A DNA stretch of 37,419 nucleotides from an uncultured Clostridia bacterium (GTDB lineage: Bacteria; Bacillota; Clostridia; Oscillospirales; Ruminococcaceae), in assembly GCA_944386805.1 (NCBI GenBank), contig CALXCO010000021.1, forward strand, positions 1-37,419, in the 5' to 3' direction. The notes under the pieces were generated by a model. It searched no databases and had not been told where the DNA came from. It saw only the letters and a program-made list of their open reading frames with translations. Below, one piece after another: positions 23,653 through 32,439 of this stretch. The position numbers were made by a program, and so were the translations under genes. Numbering within the stretch: position 1 is the stretch's first letter; each line of letters starts with the position of its first letter.

Positions 23653-25926
23653 TCAGTCTTTGCCGTAACCGGCTGCATAGTAGTTCATCAGACAGCCTTC
23701 GAGGATAATGGTCTTTTCATCTTCGGTCAGTCCATTGACATGCAGGGTAATATCTTTGACACTGCCGTCAGCCTTGACCATCTTGCCGGTCAGCGTTTCG
23801 ACGCCGTCGCGGATGGCGGCATAAATGCCTTCCACATACAGGAAATCGCCGCTCTGGTAATCAAACGGTTCCGACTCGTCGATTGTAAACGGAACGATGC
23901 CCCAGTTGATGCAGTTGGAGCGGTAACGTTTGGTCGCATAGCTGTAGGCGATGTTCGCACCGCCGCCCAGCACTCTCTGGCAGGAAGCAGCCTGTTCTCT
24001 GGCGCTGCCGTCGCCGGGACGGCAGGCGAAGACACCGGAGCCGTAGCTGGTATGCTGGAGCACGTCATTGTCCAGTCCCAGCGCCTTTGCAGCCATCTTC
24101 AGGCTGTCGGAGAGATTGCCTTCCTTCATGGCGGCAGCATCCGCCTGAATCGCCTTGGAGCGGGGGACATAATCCGGGACACGGCGGGAGAGGGCAAATT
24201 CAGAAAGTTTCAGCGGGTTGGAACGGTAGGAGGAGGTTTCACCCGACGGAATCAGTTCATCGGTCGTGGTGACCGGGTCCTTGATGACAGCAGCGAGCTG
24301 AATCAGCAGGTTATCCTGCAATCTGTCAAATTTGGGCCAGTCGGTGATATTCGGGCCGAGCCGCAGTTCAGCGGCCGGGTCAGCCTTGCCGAAGCCATAG
24401 TAGCAGCGCTTTGCATAGATATCACGGTCGTAGTTGTAGGGCAGGTTGGGCACTTCATAATCGATATCCGCCGCACTGGTCAGCACACCGCCGTTTGCAG
24501 CGGTCGCCGCAATCGAACGCGCGTCCATCAGTGCAACCGCCGACAGCTGACCCTGGCCGGGCTTGGAGCCTTCACGGTTGGGGAAGTTGCGGGTGGTATG
24601 GCGGATGGAAAGGCCATTGTTGGCGGGAACGTCGCCTGCACCGAAGCAGGGACCGCAGAATGCGGTCTTCATGATGCAGCCAGCTTCCAGCAGGTCAGCC
24701 GCAACGCCGTTTCTGGTGACCGCCATGCTGACCGGGACCGAAGCGGGGTAGACGTTGAGCGAGAAGTAGCCGTTGCCGGTCGACTTGCCTTCGAGGATAG
24801 CGGCAGCTTCGACTAGGTTCTCGTACAGACCGCCGGCACATCCGGCGATAACGCCCTGGTCGACCATAACTTTTCCGTCGACAATCTTGTCGGTCAGATG
24901 GAGCGAAACCTTGTCGCCGAACTTTTCTTTTGCTTCGGCTTCCACCGACGCCAGAATCTCATAGGGATTTTCCTGCAATTCACGGATGGTATAGGCGTTG
25001 GAGGGGTGGAAGGGCAGCGCGATCATCGGTTCAATCGTCGAAAGGTCGATTTCGATCATCCGGTCATAATAAGCGACCTCACCCGGAACCAGCTGACGGT
25101 AACGTTCGGGGTGACCATGCAGCTGATAGAACTGGCGGGTGGTTTCATCGGTTTCCCAGATAGAGGACAGGCAGGCGGTCTCGGTCGTCATGACGTCGAT
25201 GCCCAGACGGAAGTCATTGGACAGGCTGGCGATGCCGGGTCCGACAAATTCGAGGATACGGTTGGTGACAAAGCCCTGTTTGAAGACCGCACCGCAAAGC
25301 GCGATTGCGACGTCATGCGGGCCGACGCCGTGGCGGGGTTTGCCGGTCAGATAGACCAGCACCACTTCGGGCGCGTCGATATCATAAGTATTGGAGAGCA
25401 GCTGCTTGACCAGTTCGGGTCCGCCTTCACCGACGCCCATGTTGCCGATTGCACCATAACGGGTATGGGAGTCAGACCCCAGAATCATATTGCCGCAGGC
25501 GGCCATCTCTTCACGTGCATACTGGTGGATAACCGACTGGTTGACCGGGACATAAATGCCGCCGTATTTTTTCGCCGCCGACAGGCCAAACACATGGTCG
25601 TCTTCGTTGATCGTACCGCCGACCGCACACAGTGAGTTATGGCAGTTGGTCATCGCATAAGGAATCGGGAATTCCTTCAGTCCGCTGGCTCTTGCCGTCT
25701 GGATAATGCCGACGTAGGTGATATCGTGGGACATCAGCGCGTCAAATTTCAGCCGCATTTTTTTACCGCCGCAATGGTCATGCGCGCGCATGATCTGGTA
25801 AGCGATGGTATTTTCCCTGGCCATATCGGGCGACAGGGGAGCAGACGCGGCAGCAGTATATTCATCTGCCGGAACAATCTTTTCGCCCTGCAGCAGATAA
25901 ACACCATGTTGGGTCAGTTTGATCAT
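23653..25926 (-). CDS. acn: Aconitate hydratase
   Basis: Citrate/isocitrate isomerase with a 4Fe-4S cluster. 757 aa. GGAGGTG lies 8 bases before the ATG. Family landmarks: AHDHCGGKKMRLKFD, ILGSDSHTRYGAIGNMGVGEGG (active-site and substrate loop), the first cluster Cys in TTETACLSSIW, and the second and third in AFCGPCFGAGD. The swivel domain C-terminus has CQRVLGGGANIAYSYATKRYRSNCINWGIVPF. The sequence is the clostridial-type hydratase rather than the about 890-aa AcnA. Downstream icd supplies the next step; no citrate synthase is in the window. A 97-base gap with two hairpins and no visible promoter separates it from purB. Confidence 0.94.
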   Translation of the reverse strand: MIKLTQHGVYLLQGEKIVPADEYTAAASAPLSPDMARENTIAYQIMRAHDHCGGKKMRLKFDALMSHDITYVGIIQTARASGLKEFPIPYAMTNCHNSLCAVGGTINEDDHVFGLSAAKKYGGIYVPVNQSVIHQYAREEMAACGNMILGSDSHTRYGAIGNMGVGEGGPELVKQLLSNTYDIDAPEVVLVYLTGKPRHGVGPHDVAIALCGAVFKQGFVTNRILEFVGPGIASLSNDFRLGIDVMTTETACLSSIWETDETTRQFYQLHGHPERYRQLVPGEVAYYDRMIEIDLSTIEPMIALPFHPSNAYTIRELQENPYEILASVEAEAKEKFGDKVSLHLTDKIVDGKVMVDQGVIAGCAGGLYENLVEAAAILEGKSTGNGYFSLNVYPASVPVSMAVTRNGVAADLLEAGCIMKTAFCGPCFGAGDVPANNGLSIRHTTRNFPNREGSKPGQGQLSAVALMDARSIAATAANGGVLTSAADIDYEVPNLPYNYDRDIYAKRCYYGFGKADPAAELRLGPNITDWPKFDRLQDNLLIQLAAVIKDPVTTTDELIPSGETSSYRSNPLKLSEFALSRRVPDYVPRSKAIQADAAAMKEGNLSDSLKMAAKALGLDNDVLQHTSYGSGVFACRPGDGSAREQAASCQRVLGGGANIAYSYATKRYRSNCINWGIVPFTIDESEPFDYQSGDFLYVEGIYAAIRDGVETLTGKMVKADGSVKDITLHVNGLTEDEKTIILEGCLMNYYAAGYGKD

Positions 25927-25948
25927 TGACAGAACACCTCCGATTTTA

Positions 25949-26002
25949 AGCCGGGCAGGTGGAGCCCACCCGGCTGGGGTTTCCCCGGCGGCGATTCGGC
26001 GG
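25949..26002 (-). terminator. Hairpins in the purB-acn spacer
   Basis: On the minus strand a CCCCG/CGGGG hairpin (26002-25983) comes first. It is followed by AGCCGGG (25975-25969) with CCCGGCT (25955-25949), which encloses a GTGG/CCAC inner stem and ends in TTAAAAT. The T-tract is poor, and the second hairpin ends close to the acn ribosome site, so read-through, processing or translational effects are all possible. Confidence 0.4.
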
Positions 26003-26023
26003 GGAGATTATTAAAGGATCATC

Positions 26024-27454
26024 TTATACTTTCAGATCAGCGGTTTCACCGAGCAGGTCGCTGTTTGCCTGCAAAATCGGCTTAATCAGGTTTGCAAGGA
26101 ACTCGTCCACCTGCTGAGGCGCACGGCCGACGAAGTTAATCGGCTGCATTTCGGCGAGGATTTCCTCCTTAGTCAGGCCGAACGACGGGTCAGCGCAGAC
26201 ACGGTCGATCAGGTCATTTTCGCCGCCCTCTTCCTTGACGACTCTGGCTGCGGCCTGAGAATGGACGCGCAGTTTTTCATGCAGCTGCTGGCGGTCGCCG
26301 CCCTTCTTGACAGCCTGCATCATGATGTTTTCGGTTGCCATGAAGGGGAGTTCTCTCATGACACGCGCGGTGATGACCTTCGGGTAAACGACCAGCTCAG
26401 CGGTGACATTGAGCATGATATCGAGGATACCGTCGACTGCGAGGAAGGATTCTGCAACGGCGATACGCTTGTTTGCAGAGTCGTCCAGCGTCCGTTCAAA
26501 CCACTGGGTAGCGGTCGTGAACGCGGGGTTCATCATATCGACGATGACGTATCTTGCCAGCGAGCAGATTCTCTCACTGCGCATCGGGTTGCGCTTGTAG
26601 GGCATTGCAGAGGAGCCGATCTGGTTTTTCTCGAAAGGCTCTTCCATTTCTTTAAAGTTCTGCAAGAGACGCAGGTCGGTTGCGAACTTGGAAGCGGACT
26701 CAGCGACACCGGCGAGGGTTGCGAGGATCGCGGCGTCGATTTTACGGGAATAGGTCTGACCGGAGACCGGAACCACGCCGTCAAATCCCATCTCAGCGCA
26801 GATAATTTCGTCCATCTTTTTGATCTTGTCGGTATCGCCCTCGAACAGCTCCATAAACGAAGCCTGTGTACCGGTGGTACCCTTGGAGCCGAGGAGCTTG
26901 AGGTTTTTAATCCGGTATTCGATTTCGTCCAGATCGTACAGCAGCTCGTTCATCCACAGGGTCGCACGCTTGCCGACGGTGGTCAGCTGAGCGGGCTGAA
27001 GGTGGGTATAAGCGAGGCAGGGGAGATTCTTATACTGATCGGCGAATTTAGCCAGGTTGTTCAGAACGTTGATAACCTTTCTTCTGACGACCTGCAGTGC
27101 GTCCCGCATGATGACGATATCGGTATTGTCGCCGACATAGCAGGAGGTTGCGCCCAGATGGATGATACCCTTTGCCTTGGGGCACTGGAGGCCGTAGGCA
27201 TAGACATGGCTCATGACGTCATGACGGACGACTTTTTCACGTGCTTCGGCTTCTTCGTAGTTGATATCGTCTTTATGGGCAACCAGTTCATCGATCTGTT
27301 CCTGTGTAATCGGGAGGCCGAGCTGATGTTCAGCCTTGGCCAGTGCAATCCACAACAGACGCCAGGTCTTGAATTTTTTATCCTGAGAGAAAAGGTACTG
27401 CATTTCCTTGGACGCATAACGTGCGCCGAAGGGGCTTTCGTAAGTATTCCGCAT
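26024..27454 (-). CDS. purB: Adenylosuccinate lyase
   Basis: Fumarase/aspartase-superfamily lyase that acts twice in purine synthesis, splitting SAICAR and adenylosuccinate with release of fumarate. The start is ATG 27454 (MRNTYESPFGARYASKEM) with AGAAAGGAAAA upstream; the longer frame to 27607 runs through the promoter. 476 aa. Landmarks: IIHLGATSCYVGDNTD (about 88-103), AYTHLQPAQLTTVGKRA with the catalytic His region, GSKGTTGTQASFMELFEGD, and superfamily signature SSAMPYKRNPMRSER (about 270-284) with the mobile catalytic Ser. It has its own sigma-A promoter and may be co-transcribed with acn-icd. Confidence 0.96.
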   Translation of the reverse strand: MRNTYESPFGARYASKEMQYLFSQDKKFKTWRLLWIALAKAEHQLGLPITQEQIDELVAHKDDINYEEAEAREKVVRHDVMSHVYAYGLQCPKAKGIIHLGATSCYVGDNTDIVIMRDALQVVRRKVINVLNNLAKFADQYKNLPCLAYTHLQPAQLTTVGKRATLWMNELLYDLDEIEYRIKNLKLLGSKGTTGTQASFMELFEGDTDKIKKMDEIICAEMGFDGVVPVSGQTYSRKIDAAILATLAGVAESASKFATDLRLLQNFKEMEEPFEKNQIGSSAMPYKRNPMRSERICSLARYVIVDMMNPAFTTATQWFERTLDDSANKRIAVAESFLAVDGILDIMLNVTAELVVYPKVITARVMRELPFMATENIMMQAVKKGGDRQQLHEKLRVHSQAAARVVKEEGGENDLIDRVCADPSFGLTKEEILAEMQPINFVGRAPQQVDEFLANLIKPILQANSDLLGETADLKV

Positions 27455-27531
27455 AAACGTTTTCCTTTCTGTCGCCGCAGGGCGGTTTTCATCACGGGCC
27501 TTATCCATAAAAAAGGCGGATGTTTCTTTAT

Positions 27532-27560
27532 ATTTTATCACATTTTCCTTTATATTGCAA
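27532..27560 (-). promoter_or_regulatory. Sigma-A promoter of purB
   Basis: Minus strand: TTGCAA (27560-27555), a 17-base spacer and TAAAAT (27537-27532), about 80 bases upstream of the purB start. Confidence 0.78.
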
Positions 27561-27638
27561 TCGTTTGGCGGGATTGTATCGGATATTTCGGCGGTGATTC
27601 TGTACAATGGGGACGCTGTATATTTGTATGCAAATTCA

Positions 27639-27668
27639 TTGACGCAGCTGTATTTAATATGCTATAAT
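27639..27668 (+). promoter_or_regulatory. Sigma-A promoter for the hypothetical gene at 27712
   Basis: TTGACG (27639-27644), an 18-base spacer and TATAAT (27663-27668). It is divergent from the purB promoter about 80 bases away. Confidence 0.75.
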
Positions 27669-27711
27669 AATAAGAAAGTTGATTCCGGTTGACCGTGGGG
27701 AGATGACAGAA

Positions 27712-28527
27712 ATGAATAATGATATTGAGCGTGCGCAGGAAATAGCCAAACGTGTCAATCAGGCACTGGAGGGAACTGGACGTTCAGTTACCGTTGAGGA
27801 TATCATCACATTCAACCAAAAGCACAATGCCTGGGACGATATGCGAAATCATATGGAAGTCCAGCCGGGAAAGCCTGCGTCTGCCAGCAAAAATGGCAGA
27901 TCTTCCGTGACCGGCGAAACACCGACAATCGTCATTTATCCGAATGTCGGCGTCAACCAGCTGCGGCTGGGGATGACCCATGACGAGGTCGAACAGATTC
28001 TCGGAAAACCGCAGTGGGTGTCCGAGCCGTTTGATGATATCCCTGCACAGGAGGACTACTGCTGGAATGGATACCCGAACTGGATTTTCCGGCTGGCTTT
28101 CCGGGAGGGACAGTTGACCGAAATCATGATCTGCCTGGACGAGACGCGGGAGCAGAAAATCCCGGTCATGCTTTGCGGTGCAGAACTGTCCGCCGGTCAC
28201 CCGGAGGAGATCGTCCCGAAGCTGCTGGCCTTTTCCGATTGCTATTATAGCACCTACCCCCAAAGCCAGGAGAAGTATCAGAAATATCATGTCACACCCC
28301 GTGAGCAGTCGCTTGAATATCTGTTTGACGGACTGGGCGTATATTTTACCCGATTCACCGACTTCCACCCGAACTATCTCGGCACCGATTATTATGACGG
28401 CTGGAACCCGGAAGCGGCCGAGGATGAGCAGCAGCACTGGAATATGGAGACCGTCACCCTGCATACACAGCAGGCGATGGATTATCTCCGCGAGGGGTTC
28501 AACAGCCGGGACCCTCAATCCAATTGA
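27712..28527 (+). CDS. Uncharacterised protein with a BamE/SmpA-like motif
   Basis: 271 aa, cytoplasmic (no signal peptide), not recognised as a named family. The start is ATG 27712 (MNNDIERAQEIAKRV) with GGGGAG 9 bases upstream. The N-terminus is helical; residues about 50-70 are a Ser/Gly-rich linker. Next comes VNQLRLGMTHDEVEQILGKPQW (about 81-102), which resembles the G-M-[ST]-xx-E-V-xx-[IL]-L-G-x-P signature of BamE/SmpA-fold domains in lipoproteins and in some toxin-immunity proteins. The C-terminal half is aromatic- and acid-rich. No partner gene is adjacent, so no function is proposed. Confidence 0.7.
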   Translation: MNNDIERAQEIAKRVNQALEGTGRSVTVEDIITFNQKHNAWDDMRNHMEVQPGKPASASKNGRSSVTGETPTIVIYPNVGVNQLRLGMTHDEVEQILGKPQWVSEPFDDIPAQEDYCWNGYPNWIFRLAFREGQLTEIMICLDETREQKIPVMLCGAELSAGHPEEIVPKLLAFSDCYYSTYPQSQEKYQKYHVTPREQSLEYLFDGLGVYFTRFTDFHPNYLGTDYYDGWNPEAAEDEQQHWNMETVTLHTQQAMDYLREGFNSRDPQSN

Positions 28528-28540
28528 TCACCGGACAGCA

Positions 28541-28580
28541 AAAAACCTCTCTGCCGATGTACGGCAGGGAGGTTTTTCGT
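28541..28580. terminator. Bidirectional terminator
   Basis: AAAAACCTCTCTGCC (28541-28555) pairs with GGCAGGGAGGTTTTT (28563-28577) with one T-G pair. It sits between the converging hypothetical gene and aminotransferase gene. Confidence 0.88.
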
Positions 28581-28610
28581 GTGTATATGGAGGTAGGTGT
28601 GATTCAGGAA

Positions 28611-29897
28611 TCAGTTTGCGCCCAGCAGCTTTTCGGTTGCAGCCAGTTTGCAGCAGAGGGTGAAGATCTTCGCTGCTTTCTCCAGCTCCTCAACCGACGG
28701 ATAGGAAGGAGCGATACGGATATTGCGGTCACGGGGGTCCTTATGGTAAGGATAAGCACATCCCGCACCGGTCAGGGTAACGCCGGCATCCTTGCACAGC
28801 TGGATGACTCTTGCAGCACAGCCGTCCATGACGTCGACCGAGATAAAGTAACCGCCTTTAGGCTCGGTCCAGACGGCGATATCAGCTCCATCCAGCTCCT
28901 GATGGAAGGTATGGATAACGGCGTCAAAACGGGGTTTCAGCAGCGCACGGTGTTTGAGCATATGCGCTTCAACACCTGCTTTATTCTTAAAGAAGCGGAC
29001 GTGGCGGAGCTGGTTCAGCTTATCAAAACTGATGGTCTGCATTGCGACTTTTGCTTTCAGGTGGTCCATATTGGTCTTGCTGCATCCGATTGCGGCGACG
29101 CCTGCACCGGAGAAGGAGATCTTGGAGGTCGAGCAGAACATGACGACCATATCTTCACTGCCGACCTTTTTGCATTCATCCATCAGGTTGAGCAGATGGG
29201 GATGATCGTCGGTCAGGTGGTGGACACAGTAAGCGTTGTCCCAGAAGATTCTGAAGTCACCGGCAGCGGGCTTGAGGTTGGCAAAACGGCGGACGGTTTC
29301 ATCCGAATAGGTGGTGCCGTCGGGGTTCGCGTACTGAGGAACACACCAGATACCCTTGACGGTATCGTCGTTGTTGACCCAGCTCTCGACCAGTGTCATA
29401 TCCGGTCCTTCGGGGGTCATCGGGACGTTGATCATCTGGATGCCGAAGACTTCGCAGATACCGAAGTGACGGTCGTAACCGGGAACAGGGCAGAGGAATT
29501 TGAGTTTTTTCTGCTGGCCCCAGGGCTTTTCACCGCCGGGGAAGCCGAAGACCATCGCACGTGCGACGGTATCGTACATCATGTTCAAAGAAGAGTTGCC
29601 GCAGATAAAGACCTCGTCCTCATCGATGCCCATAATTTCAGCGAACAGACGGCGGGCTTCGGGAATGCCTTCCAGCTGGCCGTAGTTACGTGCGTCCATA
29701 CCGTTTTCGAGGATCATCGAGTCGGTGCTTTTGAGGACATCCAGCATCCCCATCGACAGGTCGAGCTGTTCAGGGCTGGGTTTACCGCGGGACATATCCA
29801 GTTTAAGGCCCAGAGCCTGGTAGTTCTCGTATTCCTTTTTCAAAGCAGCCGACTGCTGCTGCAGCTGGTCCTTGGACATTTCTTTAAAACTCGTCAT
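28611..29897 (-). CDS. PLP-dependent aminotransferase class I (aspartate-aminotransferase-like, Ic type)
   Basis: 428 aa. The start is ATG 29897 (MTSFKEMSKDQLQQQ) with GGAGG 10 bases upstream; the extension to 30071 runs through the promoter. Fold-type I landmarks: DMSRGKPSPEQLDLS near 35, ARNYGQLEGIPEARRLFAEI (about 69-88), GNSSLNMMYDT (cofactor phosphate loop), WDNAYCVHHL with the Asp facing the pyridine N, and CSTSKISFSGAGVAAIG, where the Lys is the PLP Schiff base. The C-terminal RNIRIAPSYPS carries the Arg that binds the substrate carboxylate. It looks like the Asp_aminotransf (PF12897) clade. Alanine, aspartate or another amino acid could be the substrate. It stands alone with its own promoter. 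Confidence 0.9.
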   Translation of the reverse strand: MTSFKEMSKDQLQQQSAALKKEYENYQALGLKLDMSRGKPSPEQLDLSMGMLDVLKSTDSMILENGMDARNYGQLEGIPEARRLFAEIMGIDEDEVFICGNSSLNMMYDTVARAMVFGFPGGEKPWGQQKKLKFLCPVPGYDRHFGICEVFGIQMINVPMTPEGPDMTLVESWVNNDDTVKGIWCVPQYANPDGTTYSDETVRRFANLKPAAGDFRIFWDNAYCVHHLTDDHPHLLNLMDECKKVGSEDMVVMFCSTSKISFSGAGVAAIGCSKTNMDHLKAKVAMQTISFDKLNQLRHVRFFKNKAGVEAHMLKHRALLKPRFDAVIHTFHQELDGADIAVWTEPKGGYFISVDVMDGCAARVIQLCKDAGVTLTGAGCAYPYHKDPRDRNIRIAPSYPSVEELEKAAKIFTLCCKLAATEKLLGAN

Positions 29898-29993
29898 AAA
29901 AGCCAAACCTCCATCAATCTCCCGGCCAAACCGGTTGGCCGTCTCAAAGGTGCATTCAGCGCAAAAGCACCCTTCAATTTTTCGTGCGTATTT

Positions 29994-30022
29994 ATCATAC
30001 ACCAAAATGCGCAATTTTGCAA
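29994..30022 (-). promoter_or_regulatory. Sigma-A promoter of the aminotransferase gene
   Basis: Minus strand: TTGCAA (30022-30017), a 17-base spacer and TATGAT (29999-29994), about 97 bases upstream of the start. Confidence 0.82.
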
Positions 30023-30145
30023 GTTGTTTTTTCAACTCCTGCAAAACAATACCTTCCAAACAATTTTGCACGAAATCATCCTGAACTGGTGAAAATCACG
30101 GGAAATGCAGCCTGGCTGTCCAGACGGACCAAAAATCCGGCTGTT

Positions 30146-32224
30146 TCAGCCGGAATGGTTCGCATCATGCCCATCGTCGATATGGGTGAGCAGGTTTTTC
30201 TGGACGCACAGTCTGGCGGAGAACTGGCGTGTTTTACCGTTGTCGAACGAGATGGTCAGGACATCCTCGTTGACTTGGGCAACCAACCCGCTTCCGAACT
30301 GGCGGTGCATAACCCTGTCACCCAGCAGGAAGCGGTCGAGCGGCGCCCCTTTTTTCGGGTTGTCAGGCGGAGCGAGGAAGGCGGACAGAAACCGGGAGGG
30401 GATCAGCGCACGGTCGCTGTCTGCGGGATAAAACAGGGTCAGCGTTTCCCGTGCACGGGTCGCCGCGACATAGAACAGCCGAATCTCCTCATTCATTCCC
30501 CGCCTTGCCTGTTCAGGGGAAGCGCCTGGGGCCTTGCGCGCCGGTAAAATCCCTTCACAGCAGTCGAGCAGCAGCACATGATCGTATTCCAGACCTTTTG
30601 CGGAGTGGATGGTCGAGAGGTGGACCTGTGCACCTCTGGGGTTGGGCGGGTCATACAGATAGTCTTCCAGCTCACGTATCCGTGTTTCCAGCTGGTCAAT
30701 CGTGCGGGTACGGCGGGTGAACTGGCGAAAAATCGCGCTGCGCAGTACAGAGGGCGCGTCATCTTCTGCGAGCGCTTTTGCAAGGTAGAATCGGCCGGTC
30801 TTCAGTTCACGGCAGATCAATGACAGTGCATCGGCGGGGGATTTGCCGCGCATTTCCCGCAATATTTTACCGAGCTTCCTGCTTTTTTCATCCTCAGTGA
30901 GGGAGAGCAGCAGCGGATAATCCTGTACGCCGTCGAATGAAAGCAGCTCACTGCGGACCTCATCGTCGAGGTCAGATTTCCCGATTGCGGCAAAACGTCT
31001 GCGGTCGGTGGGATGTTCCGCCAGCATCATAATATCCATCACGACCCGGATATGATAACGAATCAGCCTTGCCGGAGAGGAAGTGACGGTAAACGGGACT
31101 TCTGCCGACCGCAGCAGGTCGGTGACCGGAAAGGCAGAGAGGTTGTTCCGGTAGAGGATGCCGAGGTGTTCGCCCGGCTGCAATGCCTTCACCGCCTGCA
31201 AAATCCGTTCCATTGCCCGTTCTGGGGTGGATGGGCGGAAGGGGATGATCGAACCGGGACGGCTGTCTCTGGCCGGACGGATGGATTTTTCATACCGTTC
31301 CCGGTTCTGACGGATAAACTGGTCACACTGGACGAGGATTTCCGGACGGGTGCGGAAGTTATCTTCCATCCGGCAGACCTGCCCGCCGGGAAACATCTTT
31401 TCAAAGGAAAGAATCCCTTCCGGGTAAGCGCCGCGGAACCCATAAATCGACTGGTCCTCATCGCCGACCATAAACAGCCGCCTGCCCTGCGGCGATAACA
31501 GGCGGATAATTTCCAGCTGGACTTTGGAGATATCCTGCGCTTCGTCGACATTGATATGGGTATACCGCGAACGGAAGCGTACGAGGATATCCGGCAGTTT
31601 TCGGAGGAAGGTCAGCGCATACAGCAGAATATCGTCATAATCCATCAGCCCTTTTTCGCTTTTGACCGCTTCATATGCGTCATACAGCTCCGGCAGTCCG
31701 CTGATTGCGGAAGGGACATCGCCCCTTTCCTTCCGGGAGAGCATCCGGTTTTTGCACAGCCCGATTGCGGCGAGGGTATCGGCGATATCCTCATCGTCAG
31801 CAAATCCGACATCACGGTTTTTGACCCGGTTCATTGCCTCCCTCAGCAGCTGGGCAGAGGTCGGCGCACCGTCCGAACCGGTCAGCGTCGGGACAATCCG
31901 GCCATTGTGGGCGGCATAGCTGGACAGGACCGAATAACATAAGCTGTGGATGGTAGAAAAGCGGGGAAGTTCCATTTCCGGGAAGAGTCTGGCGAACCGT
32001 ACCCCCATATCCCGCGCCGATTCCCGCGAGAAGGTAAGGTTGAGGATTTTCGCGGCAGGTATGCCGCTCAAGATCTGTGCTGCGACCCGCGCGACCAGCA
32101 CCGTCGTCTTACCGGAGCCGGGCACGGCAAGCAGCAGCATCGGGTTTTCCGAAAGGGAAAGACCCTGACGCTGCTGTTCGGTGAGAGAGACGCCCTTGCC
32201 GGCGAGATAAGCTGAAATGTCGAT
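30146..32224 (-). CDS. UvrD/Rep-family superfamily 1A DNA helicase, unusual start codon
   Basis: ATP-driven 3'-5' DNA helicase of about 692 aa. Motifs in order: Q-motif LTEQQRQGLS, Walker A AVPGSGKTT, NLTFSRESA (Ia), NVDEAQDIS (II), VGDEDQSIYGFRGA (III), EDNFRT (IV), VHLSTIHSAKGLEYDHVLL (V) and EIRLFYVAATRARETL (VI). The tail FLLGDRVMHRQFGSGLVAQV is a Tudor-like UvrD/PcrA end. The first ATG in frame (32140) lies after the Q-motif and would delete it. The frame is open upstream to TAG 32239-32237 but has no ATG, GTG or TTG there. AGGGGG (32238-32233) lies 8 bases before ATC 32224, which I take as the likely start (ATT 32218 is the alternative). Start uncertain, identity secure. Confidence 0.88.
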   Translation of the reverse strand: MDISAYLAGKGVSLTEQQRQGLSLSENPMLLLAVPGSGKTTVLVARVAAQILSGIPAAKILNLTFSRESARDMGVRFARLFPEMELPRFSTIHSLCYSVLSSYAAHNGRIVPTLTGSDGAPTSAQLLREAMNRVKNRDVGFADDEDIADTLAAIGLCKNRMLSRKERGDVPSAISGLPELYDAYEAVKSEKGLMDYDDILLYALTFLRKLPDILVRFRSRYTHINVDEAQDISKVQLEIIRLLSPQGRRLFMVGDEDQSIYGFRGAYPEGILSFEKMFPGGQVCRMEDNFRTRPEILVQCDQFIRQNRERYEKSIRPARDSRPGSIIPFRPSTPERAMERILQAVKALQPGEHLGILYRNNLSAFPVTDLLRSAEVPFTVTSSPARLIRYHIRVVMDIMMLAEHPTDRRRFAAIGKSDLDDEVRSELLSFDGVQDYPLLLSLTEDEKSRKLGKILREMRGKSPADALSLICRELKTGRFYLAKALAEDDAPSVLRSAIFRQFTRRTRTIDQLETRIRELEDYLYDPPNPRGAQVHLSTIHSAKGLEYDHVLLLDCCEGILPARKAPGASPEQARRGMNEEIRLFYVAATRARETLTLFYPADSDRALIPSRFLSAFLAPPDNPKKGAPLDRFLLGDRVMHRQFGSGLVAQVNEDVLTISFDNGKTRQFSARLCVQKNLLTHIDDGHDANHSG

Positions 32225-32257
32225 ATGGATGACCCCCTACGTTGAAATACTGCTTCT

Positions 32258-32286
32258 ATTATATCCGAACATCGGAAATTTGTCTA
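32258..32286 (-). promoter_or_regulatory. Sigma-A promoter of the helicase gene
   Basis: Minus strand: TAGACA (32286-32281), a 17-base spacer and TATAAT (32263-32258). The predicted transcript would start near 32251, leaving about 27 bases before the ATC at 32224. This supports a start upstream of ATG 32140. Confidence 0.75.
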
Positions 32287-32343
32287 ATTTCCGGATATCC
32301 TGTCTTCAAAATTGGAACTTTAAAGAAAGTTGATATTTTCTTC

Positions 32344-32372
32344 TGGACAGGCAGCAGCCGGCATGTTATCAT
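32344..32372 (+). promoter_or_regulatory. Sigma-A promoter for the orphan lipoprotein
   Basis: TGGACA (32344-32349), a 17-base spacer and TATCAT (32367-32372), about 68 bases upstream of the start at 32440 and divergent from the helicase promoter. Confidence 0.6.
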
Positions 32373-32439
32373 TATTACATAAATAAAAGATTTTGTTACA
32401 AGACTGAAACACACCGACTGTTGAATAGGAGTGATTCGC

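Noticed and set aside
32138-32140. ATG 32140 as the helicase start
   Set aside because: It would remove the Q-motif and the residues before Walker A, which are clearly encoded just upstream next to a good ribosome site.
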